Of a stretch of DNA of 64,000 bases, positions 34,015 through 42,446 are shown piece by piece; the first letter of the stretch is position 1, and each line of letters begins with the position of its first letter. The stretch is from the NCBI RefSeq assembly GCF_019145235.1, contig NZ_JAHSTV010000007.1:248001-312000 (forward strand), given 5' to 3'. The translations under genes and the position numbers were made by a program. Source of the DNA: Pseudomonas farris (GTDB lineage Bacteria > Pseudomonadota > Gammaproteobacteria > Pseudomonadales > Pseudomonadaceae). The notes below the pieces were generated by a model. The model worked only from the letters and a program-made list of their open reading frames with translations, had not been told where the DNA came from and did no database searches.

Positions 34015-35169
34015 ATGCCTAAAAAGAATCAGAGAAAACTCGCGTCTTACAGCGCTTTCGCACTTCTGCTCGGCGTTAGCCACAGCTTTGCTGACGATCG
34101 CATCGAAGCCGTCGTCAAGACCGCTATTGAACCGGTGATGCAGCAACAGCAGATCCCCGGTGTCGCGGTCGCGATTACCGTCAATGGCCAACCTCATTAC
34201 TTTAACTACGGCGTGGCTTCGAAAGAAAACGGCAAAGCCGTCACCGAAGACACCCTGTTCGAGATCGGTTCGGTGAGCAAAACCTTCACCGCCACCCTCG
34301 CCGCCTACGCGCAGGCGACAGGCAAACTGGCCCTGTCGGACAACGCCAGTCAGGTTCTACCGACATTGCGTGGCAGCGCGTTCGACAGCATCAGCGTGCT
34401 GCAACTCGGTACCTACACCGCCGGTGGCCTGCCGCTGCAATTCCCCAGTGAGGCAGACCATCAGGACAAAATGCTTGGCTACTTCAAACAATGGAAACCG
34501 ACCTACGCCGCTGGCACTCATCGCCAATATTCAAACCCCAGCCTTGGGTTGTTCGGCTATCTGGCGGCGCAAAGCATGGGGGCGCCGTTCGATAAGCTGA
34601 TGGAAAAAACCTTGCTGCCGAAACTCGGCCTCAGGCACAGCTACCTCAAGGTGCCGCAGGATCAGATGGCGCTTTACGCCCAGGGTTACAACAAGGACGA
34701 CAAGCCTGTGCGGGTCGGACCGGGCGCACTGGATTCCGAAGCGTATGGCGTGAAAACCAGCGCCTCGGACCTGCTTCGCTATGTTGAAGCGAATATGAAT
34801 CCGGCGTCGCTGGAAAAGCCCCTGCAGCAAGCCATCGCCATCACTCACACCGGTTACTACACCGTCGGCGAGATGACTCAAGGGTTGGGATGGGAGCTCT
34901 ACAATTACCCGGTAACGCTCGATACATTGCTGGCGGGCAACTCGTCGCAAATGGCGTTTGAGGCTCATGAAGTCCGGTGGCTGAACCCACCGCAACCGCA
35001 GCGCGACACCGTGCTGATCAACAAAACCGGCTCAACCGGTGGCTTTGGCGCCTATGTCGCCTTTATCCCGGCGAAGGACATCGGCATCGTGATCCTGGCC
35101 AACAAAAACTACCCGAACCCGGAACGAATCAAAATTGCCCATGAGATTCTGAGCGCTCTAGCCGAGTAA
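34015..35169 (+). CDS. ampC: Class C beta-lactamase AmpC
   Basis: A periplasmic serine hydrolase of cephalosporins and penicillins. The 384-residue precursor has a signal peptide (about residues 1-26, ending SFADD). The class C motifs are Ser86-x-x-Lys89 (SVSK), Tyr172-Ser-Asn174 and Lys337-Thr-Gly. The TYTAGGLPLQFP loop and FGAYVAFIP strand are also typical. Start 34015 (MPKKNQRKLA) is preferred over an ATG 18 bp earlier because it gives the usual short signal peptide. Adjacent ampR suggests inducible expression. Confidence 0.95.
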   Translation: MPKKNQRKLASYSAFALLLGVSHSFADDRIEAVVKTAIEPVMQQQQIPGVAVAITVNGQPHYFNYGVASKENGKAVTEDTLFEIGSVSKTFTATLAAYAQATGKLALSDNASQVLPTLRGSAFDSISVLQLGTYTAGGLPLQFPSEADHQDKMLGYFKQWKPTYAAGTHRQYSNPSLGLFGYLAAQSMGAPFDKLMEKTLLPKLGLRHSYLKVPQDQMALYAQGYNKDDKPVRVGPGALDSEAYGVKTSASDLLRYVEANMNPASLEKPLQQAIAITHTGYYTVGEMTQGLGWELYNYPVTLDTLLAGNSSQMAFEAHEVRWLNPPQPQRDTVLINKTGSTGGFGAYVAFIPAKDIGIVILANKNYPNPERIKIAHEILSALAE

Positions 35170-35195
35170 TCCCGACACCCCATGAGACTGGGCAA

Positions 35196-35231
35196 CCCTG
35201 TGGCGAGGGGGCTTGCCCCCTTGCCACAGGG
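35196..35231. repeat. Palindromic repeat after ampC (second REP class)
   Basis: CCCTGTGGCGAGGGGGCTTG... and its inverted half form one 36-bp near-palindrome. It lies 27 bp past the ampC stop and may act as a transcriptional stop or mRNA-end protector. Similar GTGGCGAGGGGGCTTGCCCC units occur at 55175. Confidence 0.8.
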
Positions 35232-35254
35232 ATTTTCACCACAATGGAGGAAAT

Positions 35255-35788
35255 TCAATCATCCGGCTGCTCAGGCGGTTTGGCGGGCTTCGCCGGTTTG
35301 CCCTTTGCACCTTTGGCCGGTGCAACTTCAGCCATCGGCGCTGGCACCGGTACCGTTGCTTCTTTCTCGGCCGCCGGCAACTGGTCGACGGTGCTGAAAA
35401 TCTCTTTCAGCTCGACCACATCCTTTTCAAGCTTCTTTTCGCCGTCCTTGCCGACCAGGATGATTTTGCTCTTCGCCCCGGCGCCCAGCTTGAGCGAGCG
35501 GATCAACGCCATTGTCGTTTGCGGGTCGAGGTCTTTGCCGTCGCGTTGGCCCATCGTGTTGATCACGGTGTACAGCACCATGTTTCGCTCGGTGAAGCCC
35601 TTGCGGCTGGCGGGTTCATCCAGGGATTTTTTCAGGCTGACCCAGGTGGGATCGACCGAACTGGGCGCGATGACAATCAAGGGACGGGCCCTGCCCACGT
35701 CTTTAACCAGAGGGGAATCGTCATCGGCGGCGAACAGGGGGCCGACGAAAGCCAGCAGAGTAGCCAGGGTCAAAGACCTGATGAGCAT
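35255..35788 (-). CDS. DUF4174 secreted protein with C-terminal Pro/Lys/Ala tail
   Basis: The 177-residue protein has a signal peptide (residues 1-20, cleaved near PLFAA). A DUF4174-like domain (RPLIVIAPSSVDPTWVSLKKSLDEP, then KIILVGKDGEKKLEKDVVELKEIF) follows, and then a low-complexity tail rich in Pro, Ala, Lys and Val. The domain resembles a thioredoxin-like fold without the Cys-x-x-Cys motif. Start Met41 of the longer frame is chosen because AAGGAG sits 5 nt before it. The function is unknown. Confidence 0.8.
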   Translation of the reverse strand: MLIRSLTLATLLAFVGPLFAADDDSPLVKDVGRARPLIVIAPSSVDPTWVSLKKSLDEPASRKGFTERNMVLYTVINTMGQRDGKDLDPQTTMALIRSLKLGAGAKSKIILVGKDGEKKLEKDVVELKEIFSTVDQLPAAEKEATVPVPAPMAEVAPAKGAKGKPAKPAKPPEQPDD

Positions 35789-35968
35789 GCGCATCTCCTT
35801 TTGATATCCACGCCCTAATGATTGCGCATCGCGGCGAACGTTCCGGGTGACGCACTGCAATTGTGTTTCGCCTTGCCCCAAGCTTAGGTCAGGGCGGTCA
35901 TTGCGCAACAGCCTGAGCTAATCTCATAGCACCACTCGCACGACCTGATTCGCCGTGAGGATTTTTCC

Positions 35969-36337
35969 ATGAGCGCTCAGCTGAACCACACCATCGTCTG
36001 GTGCCGTGACAAACAGGTGTCGGCCCGCTACCTGACCGACCTCCTCGGCCTGCCCGATGCCGAGCCGTTCGGGCCGATGCTGGTGGTCAAATTCGATAAC
36101 GGAGTGTCGCTGGATTTCTACAATAACGACCCGCCCATCGCCTCCCAACATTATGCGTTCCTGATTGGCGACGCAGACTTCGATGCGGCCTTCGCTCGCC
36201 TGCAAGCGCACAAGCAACCCTGGTGGGCAGATCCTGGCAAGCAACGGCCGAACAAGATCAACGATTACGGCGGTGGCCGGCGGGTGTATTTCGATGACCC
36301 GGACGGGCATCTGCTGGAGATTTTTACCCGGGAATAG
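35969..36337 (+). CDS. VOC (glyoxalase/bleomycin-resistance) family protein
   Basis: The 122-residue single-module VOC protein has the four-stranded half-barrel pattern: LNHTIVWCRDKQVSARYLTDLLG, LVVKFDNGVSLDFY, QHYAFLIGDADF and VYFDDPDGHLLEIFTRE. Candidate metal ligands are His7 and the Glu in LLEIFT. It lies 19 bp from the end of the convergent erythromycin-esterase-like gene. The substrate is unknown; members include dioxygenases and antibiotic-binding proteins. Confidence 0.85.
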   Translation: MSAQLNHTIVWCRDKQVSARYLTDLLGLPDAEPFGPMLVVKFDNGVSLDFYNNDPPIASQHYAFLIGDADFDAAFARLQAHKQPWWADPGKQRPNKINDYGGGRRVYFDDPDGHLLEIFTRE

Positions 36338-36355
36338 ATGCCCGTTATTTGCATG

Positions 36356-37723
36356 TTATATACCGAACGGAAAGGTGTCTTCCTCGTGCTCCATGAACTC
36401 AGGCGCCGGCAATGGCGAGACCGCATGGGTTTTTTCGATCCAGACAAAAGCGTCGAACTGCTCCGCCAGTACTGCCTGAAAGTAATGGCTCTGGCGCTCG
36501 GTCCTGGGGCGATAGATAACGCCGATGGCGCGCTCGAGCAATGGCTCGGCCAATACGTCCAGCAACTCGTCGTTTGGTGACGTCCGCCAGTCAAGCAGCG
36601 CTGCGGGAACGCCGGCCTGGAGAAACAGTTGTTCCCAGCTGTCGGCCAATGCCGGGTTCACCTGTTTGACCTGCATCGGTTCATCCCAATCATCGGCGGC
36701 AGCGACGGTGCCGTGGTCGGTGCCCATGCCGATCAGCACCGCTTGTGAGCCGTAGGCCGTGCGGCACAACTGACCGATGTTGAACTGCCCCTCCCAACCC
36801 ATTTGCGTGGCGGCGGCGTTGCCGATGTGTGAGTTATGCGCCCACACCACCGCTTTGGCGCCTGCCCCGCGATGCTCCATCAGGGTTTGCAAAGTCTCGA
36901 ACATGTGCAGGTCACGCAAGTTCCACGAGGCGGTCGAGCCGCGGTACATGGCGCGGTAATACTGCTCGGCAGCCCGCACGACGCGGGCGTTTTGGGTGGC
37001 GCTGAAAAACGCCTCGTCATCGGCGACCATCGGATCAAGCCGTTCGCCCAACAGCACATTCAATTGCTCGACCACTGCGTCCTCGCACGTGGCCATGTTG
37101 CCCCGCTCGGCGAAATGACCGTACAGCGCCGGGTCGTCGTTCCACGGCGTCAGGCAGCTGTAGCGATGGCGGGCCTCTTTCGCCAACTGTGGGTCGGTCT
37201 TATCGAGATAGCCCAATACTTCGTCGATGGAGTGACGCATGCTGTAAACATCCAGCCCCCGAAACTCCACACGCTGCTCGGGCGTCAGCCCACGATTATG
37301 GTGGTGCAGCCAGCGGGTAAAGGTCTGCACGGACGTATTGCGCCACATCCAGGTGGGGAATCGGGCGAAGGCCTGTTTTTTCCAGGCGGAGCGGCCCAGA
37401 TCGCGGACGCATCGATCAATCTGGCCGGCATCGGGCCAGTCGGCTTCGACCGCGACGATGCCGAAGCCGTGCTGCTCGATCAGGCGGCGGGTGATCGCCG
37501 CTCGGGTCTGGTAGAAGTCCTGGGTGCCGTGGCTGGCTTCGCCGATCAGTACCACGCTGGCATCGCCAAAGCGGTCGAACAGTTCGCCGAATTCAGGTGA
37601 GTCGAGTGCAGGCAACGGCTCGGCATGACGGCGCAGCACTTCGGCCGCGTTGCCGGGTGGCTCGCCGCGGGGGCGACGGAACCGTCGCAGAAGATCGTTT
37701 ACGGGGCTGTTCATGGCCGTCAT
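36356..37723 (-). CDS. Erythromycin esterase-like protein
   Basis: The 455-residue protein has the family core: LIGEASHGTQDFYQTRAAITRRL with the conserved Glu and His, FGIVAVEADWPDAGQIDRCV, and later VVWAHNSHIGNAAA with another His. These residues define the EreA/EreB superfamily, whose members hydrolyse macrolide lactones. Many chromosomal members have no known substrate. No resistance-gene context is present, so resistance is not claimed. It is monocistronic and convergent with the VOC gene. Confidence 0.85.
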   Translation of the reverse strand: MTAMNSPVNDLLRRFRRPRGEPPGNAAEVLRRHAEPLPALDSPEFGELFDRFGDASVVLIGEASHGTQDFYQTRAAITRRLIEQHGFGIVAVEADWPDAGQIDRCVRDLGRSAWKKQAFARFPTWMWRNTSVQTFTRWLHHHNRGLTPEQRVEFRGLDVYSMRHSIDEVLGYLDKTDPQLAKEARHRYSCLTPWNDDPALYGHFAERGNMATCEDAVVEQLNVLLGERLDPMVADDEAFFSATQNARVVRAAEQYYRAMYRGSTASWNLRDLHMFETLQTLMEHRGAGAKAVVWAHNSHIGNAAATQMGWEGQFNIGQLCRTAYGSQAVLIGMGTDHGTVAAADDWDEPMQVKQVNPALADSWEQLFLQAGVPAALLDWRTSPNDELLDVLAEPLLERAIGVIYRPRTERQSHYFQAVLAEQFDAFVWIEKTHAVSPLPAPEFMEHEEDTFPFGI

Positions 37724-37807
37724 GACCTCATCTGAGCGTGGTCATAGTTTTGACTACGTCAGCGAGAGCATGATTCCGCTAAATTCAGTGATCTATACGG
37801 TGCGCGA

Positions 37808-38593
37808 TCAGAACGCCAGTTTGTAGCCGATCAGCACCAGCATCGTGGCCAGACACGGACGCAACAGTTCGTCGGAGATCCGCCCGGTCAAGTGGCTGCC
37901 CAGGTAAATCCCCGGCAGCGAACCGACCAGCAAGTAGCCCAAAATATGCCAATCCATGTTGCCCATGCTCGCATGGCCCAGGCCGGCGACCAGGGTCAGG
38001 GGCACCGCGTGAGCGATTTCGGTGCCGACCAGGCGGCGGGTAGGCAGCATCGGGTACAGAATGAACAGCGCTACTGTGCCCAGAGCGCCAGCGCCGATAG
38101 AGGTCAGGGCCACCATGGCGCCCAGGATCAGACCGGTGATGACGGTCAGTGCATTCAAGCGGGGACCGCTAGGGTTGTAGTGGCCGCCCGCCCGTTTGTG
38201 GGCGAAATCGAGCAAGCGTTTCTTAAAGAAAATCGCCAGCGCCGTGGCGAACAATACGAAGCCCAAAGCTTGTTTGATGACAGCGTTCATCGCGTCGGGC
38301 GAGGTCTGCAAACTGCTCAGGAACCACAGCGTCAGCGCCACTGCCGGCACACTGCCGAGGGTCAGCCAACCGGTGATCGCCCAATCGATGTTTTTGTTCT
38401 TGCGATGAACCAGCACGCCACTGGATTTGGTAATGGCCGCGTACAGCAAGTCCGTGCCCACCGCCGTCGCCGGGTTGACGCCGAACCACAACAGAATGGG
38501 GGTCATCAACGAACCGCCCCCGACGCCGGTCATGCCGACAATAAAGCCGACCACCAGACCTGCAACGACCAACCCGAAATTACCGAATTCCAT
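37808..38593 (-). CDS. TauE/SafE-family sulfite/anion exporter
   Basis: The 261-residue membrane protein has about eight helices and two TauE repeats: VGFIVGMTGVGGGSLMTPIL in the first half and ILGAMVALTSIGAGALGTVAL in the second. TauE/SafE proteins export sulfite, sulfoacetate or other organosulfur anions. A TATAAC-N2-GTTATA palindrome lies 57 bp upstream. No linked taurine or sulfonate genes are in the window, so the substrate is undetermined. Confidence 0.9.
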   Translation of the reverse strand: MEFGNFGLVVAGLVVGFIVGMTGVGGGSLMTPILLWFGVNPATAVGTDLLYAAITKSSGVLVHRKNKNIDWAITGWLTLGSVPAVALTLWFLSSLQTSPDAMNAVIKQALGFVLFATALAIFFKKRLLDFAHKRAGGHYNPSGPRLNALTVITGLILGAMVALTSIGAGALGTVALFILYPMLPTRRLVGTEIAHAVPLTLVAGLGHASMGNMDWHILGYLLVGSLPGIYLGSHLTGRISDELLRPCLATMLVLIGYKLAF

Positions 38594-38649
38594 TAATACG
38601 CCCAGAAAATCGCAGGAGAATAACCGGCCCGCAGCATAGCGATTTTTCT

Positions 38650-38663
38650 TATAACCAGTTATA
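38650..38663. promoter_or_regulatory. Palindrome upstream of the TauE-like gene
   Basis: TATAAC-CA-GTTATA is a perfect 14-bp palindrome with six-base arms, 57 bp before the gene start. Its position suits a dimeric regulator; the identity of that regulator is unknown. Confidence 0.4.
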
Positions 38664-38729
38664 TCGATGCGGTCTATCGTTATGCCAACTCATTGGGCAG
38701 GAACACGATCTTCTTTCTTTCAAATCCCC

Positions 38730-38814
38730 TGTGGGAGCTGGCTTGCCTGCGATGCAGACGACTCGGTTTAACGTCCAACCGAGTTGATGCAATCGCAGGC
38801 AAGCCAGCTCCCAC
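38730..38814. repeat. REP pair, GTGGGAGCTGGCTTGCCTGC variant
   Basis: Inverted arms differ from the main class at several positions (CTGGCTTGCCTGCGAT). They form a large hairpin between two genes. Confidence 0.85.
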
Positions 38815-38850
38815 AAAAGCTCTCCCACAGGGATTGGGTTTGGCACTCGC

Positions 38851-39600
38851 TTATTGCACCGGCAAGAAATTCAGGAACAGCAAACTCTGGGCGTAGTTGA
38901 GGCCGATCCGTCGGTAGCGTTCGTCGAGCATCTGGGTCAGCAGGTCCAGCCGTGCGACGATTTTGCCGAACTCCACGGCAAAGCTCAGGTTGCTGCCCTC
39001 CTCCGAGATTTCGTTGGAAAACAGCAACGGCTCGCCTTGCTTGTTTTGCCGCTGGCTCAAGATCCAGGTGGCTTTCTCGATGTTTCGCGCGGCATTGCTG
39101 ACGAAGGTCGGGTTGATCGCATCCGTCATGTAGAACTCCAGCCGATTGCCGTGGGCGGTGACCAGCATGCTGCCGATGGCATAGATGAAGGCACCGACCC
39201 GGTCGCCGAGGAATTCCGGGCTCATGGCGTAGCTCAGCGCGGCCAGGTCTTTTTTGCCGCCGAGGGTGGGCAGTGGTTGTTGCTGTTCGATGGCCATGCG
39301 CACTTGTTTTTCTGCGGTGCCGACATCGAGGAAGCCGGATTTCTTCAGCTCCTCCGGGTTGCGCAGGTAGAGCTTGTTCATCAGCAGGTAAAGGCTTTGG
39401 AGGTTGTCACGCATCGCCAGGGTCGCCATGCGGTCGACGCTGGTCTGGAGAAATTCCTGGGGTTTGCCGTTGCGAAACTGGCTAACGAGGTCGTTGCCCG
39501 GCTGATGGCTGCAGCCACTGGCGAAGAGCATCGACAGGCCAATCAGCAGCCAGCAATAACGGCGAATGTGCGGGGTAAAGCGGGGTAAAACTCGAGCCAT
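38851..39600 (-). CDS. Conserved lipoprotein of unknown function (249 aa)
   Basis: The start at 39600 gives a lipoprotein signal (MARVLPRFTPHIRRYCWLLI, then FASGC lipobox, Cys30). The mature domain is a helical protein with a LRNPEELKKSGFLDVGTAEKQVRM stretch and a C-terminal helix DLLTQMLDERYRRIGLNYAQ. A longer frame upstream reads as Pro-rich nonsense and is discarded. It may be an outer-membrane-anchored envelope protein; no known domain was recognised. Confidence 0.75.
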   Translation of the reverse strand: MARVLPRFTPHIRRYCWLLIGLSMLFASGCSHQPGNDLVSQFRNGKPQEFLQTSVDRMATLAMRDNLQSLYLLMNKLYLRNPEELKKSGFLDVGTAEKQVRMAIEQQQPLPTLGGKKDLAALSYAMSPEFLGDRVGAFIYAIGSMLVTAHGNRLEFYMTDAINPTFVSNAARNIEKATWILSQRQNKQGEPLLFSNEISEEGSNLSFAVEFGKIVARLDLLTQMLDERYRRIGLNYAQSLLFLNFLPVQ

Positions 39601-39731
39601 GGGTTCTTGAACTTGGGCATGGGCCGGCGGTGGGGATCGCCGCGGGCTGGCCAAGGATAGAACCGCGAAAGCCGAAAAAGTGCAGTGCCGGTGGTCCGTA
39701 AACGCGGGTCACCGTGAAAGCGGATCTGTAT

Positions 39732-39818
39732 TAGTCATACTTTATTATTGCAACACTGCATAGTTAAGCTATAAATCCTTTCCTTGATCGCGTTAAAACT
39801 CGATTATTAGTATGACTA
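39732..39818. promoter_or_regulatory. Paired GntR-like boxes upstream of galM (TAGTCATACT ... AGTATGACTA)
   Basis: Two perfect 10-bp inverted copies lie 67 bp apart (39732-39741 and 39809-39818). The right copy TAGTATGACTA (39808-39818) fits the FCD-GntR pattern TnGTnnnACnA. Their shared core GTATGAC also occurs in the gud box at 29862. They lie 34 and 111 bp before the galM start, as in a looping repressor. Confidence 0.5.
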
Positions 39819-39851
39819 CTTCTCACAAAACAACAAAAAGGAAGGTCAACC

Positions 39852-41000
39852 ATGCTTCAATCTCGATACCTGCTCTCCGGCCTCGGACTGTCCCTGATGA
39901 TCGCCACCCTCCCCGCTCACGCCGCCGGCTTGTCCAGTGAACGCAAGGCTTTCGGCAAAACCAATGACGGCACGCCCGTCGAGCAATACATCTTGCGCAA
40001 CAGCCATGGCCTGCAAGCCACGGTCATTACCTACGGCGGGATTCTGCAGTCGCTGAAAGTGCCGGACAAAAACGGCAAGCTCGACGATGTGGTGCTGGGC
40101 TTCGATGATGTGCAGGGTTATCAAAGTGGCACCGCGTACTTTGGGGCGACCATTGGCCGTTTCGGCAATCGCTTGGCCAACGGTGCCTTCGAGCTGGACG
40201 GCAAGCGCTATCAGGTGCCACTCAACGACGGCAGTAATTCACTGCACGGCGGGGCCCAGGGTTTTGATAAACGAGTGTGGAAGGCCGAACCGAGCAAAGG
40301 CAAGGATTCGGTGGGCGTGACCCTGACGTATCTGTCGGCGGGCGGTGAAATGGGTTTCCCGGGCAACCTGAAAACCGAAGTCACCTACAGCCTCACCGAG
40401 AACAATGAGCTGCGCATCGAGTACAAGGCCAGCACCGACAAACCCACGGTGCTGAACCTGACCAACCACAGCTATTTCAACCTCGCCGGCGCGGGCAATG
40501 GCGACGTACTGAAGCAACTTGCCACCTTGCACGCCGCCCGCTACACGCCGGTCACCGGCAAACTGATCCCCACCGGTGAACTGACCCCGGTCGCCGGCAC
40601 GCCCATGGATTTCACTCAACCGACCGCCATTGGTCAACACATCAAGGCTGATCACCCGCAACTGAAATTCGCCGAACCGAAACAAGGCGGTTTCGATTTC
40701 AACTGGGTGCTGGACGCCAAGGGTGATCTGGGCAAACTCGCCGCCGATGTCAGCGATCCGCAATCCGGGCGCCGGTTGCAGCTCTACACTACTGAACCGG
40801 GTGTGCAGTTCTATACCAGCAACTTCCTCGATGGCACGGTCAAGGGCAAGGCAGGCAAGATCTATCCGCATTGGGGGGCGTTCACTCTGGAAACGCAGCA
40901 TTATCCGGATTCGCCGAACCAGCCGAATTTCCCGTCCACACGGCTGGATCCGGGCAAGCGCTATAGCCAGACTACGGTGTATAAGTTTTCTACCCTGTAG
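39852..41000 (+). CDS. galM: Periplasmic aldose 1-epimerase (mutarotase)
   Basis: Mutarotase interconverts the alpha and beta anomers of aldoses. The 382-residue precursor has a clean signal peptide (MLQSRYLLSG..., ending LPAHAAG near residue 25), so the enzyme acts in the periplasm, unlike cytoplasmic GalM. Catalytic residues are the His in NLTNHSYFNL and the Glu in FTLETQHYPDSPN; FGATIGRFGNRLANG is another family motif. AAAGGAAGGTC precedes the ATG. It is monocistronic, ends at an inverted-repeat terminator and has two GntR-like boxes upstream. Confidence 0.92.
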   Translation: MLQSRYLLSGLGLSLMIATLPAHAAGLSSERKAFGKTNDGTPVEQYILRNSHGLQATVITYGGILQSLKVPDKNGKLDDVVLGFDDVQGYQSGTAYFGATIGRFGNRLANGAFELDGKRYQVPLNDGSNSLHGGAQGFDKRVWKAEPSKGKDSVGVTLTYLSAGGEMGFPGNLKTEVTYSLTENNELRIEYKASTDKPTVLNLTNHSYFNLAGAGNGDVLKQLATLHAARYTPVTGKLIPTGELTPVAGTPMDFTQPTAIGQHIKADHPQLKFAEPKQGGFDFNWVLDAKGDLGKLAADVSDPQSGRRLQLYTTEPGVQFYTSNFLDGTVKGKAGKIYPHWGAFTLETQHYPDSPNQPNFPSTRLDPGKRYSQTTVYKFSTL

Positions 41001-41003
41001 ATC

Positions 41004-41050
41004 AAAAGATCGCAGCCTTCGGCAGCTCCCGCCGCAGGCTGCGATCTTTC
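41004..41050 (+). terminator. Long inverted repeat and terminator-like hairpin after galM
   Basis: A perfect 14-bp stem AAAGATCGCAGCCT/AGGCTGCGATCTTT begins 5 bp after the stop codon. This GATCAAAAGATCGCAGCC type element is a common dispersed repeat in pseudomonads; a similar left arm is seen at 19441-19456. The short T-run suggests it may also terminate transcription. Confidence 0.7.
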
Positions 41051-41123
41051 GAGATATCCACGGAACCACCGGACTATTTTGCTGCCAACTGAAGTATCGA
41101 TCGGACTTCAGGAAGGAGGATTC

Positions 41124-41945
41124 ATGCGTACTCTTGAGCTGGCCGGCAGCCAAGTGCCGGTCATCGGCCAAGGAACCTGGCGCATGGGAGAGGAACGCTC
41201 CCGACACACAAAGGAAGTTGCAGCGCTGCGTTTGGGCATCGAGTTGGGCATGACCCTGATCGACACCGCTGAAATGTATGCAGAAGGAGGCGCTGAAGAG
41301 GTGGTGGGTGAAGCCATCGCCGGCGTGCGTGACCAGGTTTTTCTGGTCAGCAAAGTCTACCCCTACAACGCCAGCCGCAAAGGCATCCCCCAGGCCTGTG
41401 AGCGTAGCCTGCGGCGTTTGAATACCGATTACATCGACCTCTACCTGTTGCACTGGCGCGGCGACTATCCCCTTGCGGAAACCGTCGAAGCCTTCGAACG
41501 CCTGCGCGAAGATGGCAAGATCGGCCGTTGGGGCGTGTCCAATTTCGATCTGGATGACCTGGAAGAATTGGCTTCACCAGCCTGCGCCACCAACCAGGTG
41601 CTATATAACCTTGAAGAGCGCGGCATCGAATTCGATTTGCTTCCCTGGAGCCAACACCAAAGGATGCCGGTGATGGCCTATTGTCCGATCGGCCAGGGCG
41701 GTCAGATGCTGGCCAATTCGACGCTCAAGCAGATTGCCGCCCGTCACGAGGCGACACCTGCGCAGGTAGCGCTGGCATGGATTCTGCGTCAGAACGGTGT
41801 GATCGCCATCCCCAAGGCGGTCCGTCCCGAACATGTGCAGCTCAATGCGCAAGCGGCGCAATTGCGGCTTGAGGTCGGGGATCTGGAGGCGCTGGACCAA
41901 GCTTTTCGCGCGCCACAACGCAAGCAACGGTTGGCCATGGTCTGA
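41124..41945 (+). CDS. Aldo/keto reductase
   Basis: The 273-residue protein is an AKR with the catalytic tetrad Asp47, Tyr52, Lys77 and His110 (LIDTAEMYAEGG, VSKVYP, LLHWRG). The C-terminal IPKAVRPEHVQLNAQAAQLRL is the NADPH-binding signature. Start 41124 has an excellent GGAAGGAGG 5 nt upstream; the longer frame lacks one. The physiological carbonyl substrate is unknown. A DUF1810 gene follows after 30 bp and may be co-transcribed. Confidence 0.93.
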   Translation: MRTLELAGSQVPVIGQGTWRMGEERSRHTKEVAALRLGIELGMTLIDTAEMYAEGGAEEVVGEAIAGVRDQVFLVSKVYPYNASRKGIPQACERSLRRLNTDYIDLYLLHWRGDYPLAETVEAFERLREDGKIGRWGVSNFDLDDLEELASPACATNQVLYNLEERGIEFDLLPWSQHQRMPVMAYCPIGQGGQMLANSTLKQIAARHEATPAQVALAWILRQNGVIAIPKAVRPEHVQLNAQAAQLRLEVGDLEALDQAFRAPQRKQRLAMV

Positions 41946-41975
41946 GCCATCGCGGTTCTGTCAGAGGGCATCGGC

Positions 41976-42446
41976 ATGAGAAGTACCGATCAGCTCGACT
42001 CGTTCAATTTGCCACGCTTCGTCCAGGCGCAGGACCCTGTGTTCGAGTGGGTGCAGGAGGAGCTGCGGGCCGGCCAGAAGCGCCGGCACTGGATGTGGTT
42101 TATCTTTCCGCAGTTTTCCGGGTTGGGCGACAGCGAGATGTCCCGTTACTTCGCCATTCGCTCCAGTGAAGAAGCCAAGGCGTACCTGGAACATCCGTTA
42201 CTGGGTCCGCGCTTGCGTACCTGCACGCAATTGGTCCTGGACGTTCCTCATCGGTCGATCACCAAGATTTTCGGTCATCCCGACAACCTCAAGTTTCACT
42301 CATCGATGACGCTGTTCGCCCAGGTTTCGCCAAAAGGCAGCTTGTTCCATCAGGCGCTGGATCAGTATTTTCACGGCATACCGGATGACTGGACGTTGTC
42401 GCTGCTGGACTCAAAACAGGCCCAGTTGCCCCCCAATCAGCGTTGA
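41976..42446 (+). CDS. DUF1810 family protein
   Basis: The 156-residue protein has the family patterns FVQAQDPVFEWVQEELRAGQKRRHWMWFIFPQFSGLGDSEMS and DNLKFHSSMTLFAQV. Family members are bacterial cytoplasmic proteins of unknown function, with conserved His, Trp and Phe residues at a presumed active site. It follows the aldo/keto reductase gene by 30 bp, and its last 36 bases overlap the 3' end of the convergent polB. Confidence 0.85.
   Translation: MRSTDQLDSFNLPRFVQAQDPVFEWVQEELRAGQKRRHWMWFIFPQFSGLGDSEMSRYFAIRSSEEAKAYLEHPLLGPRLRTCTQLVLDVPHRSITKIFGHPDNLKFHSSMTLFAQVSPKGSLFHQALDQYFHGIPDDWTLSLLDSKQAQLPPNQR

Noticed and set aside
36356..37723. Erythromycin-esterase-like gene as an acquired macrolide-resistance gene
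   Set aside because: No mobile element, plasmid or resistance context is present, and its composition matches the chromosome.
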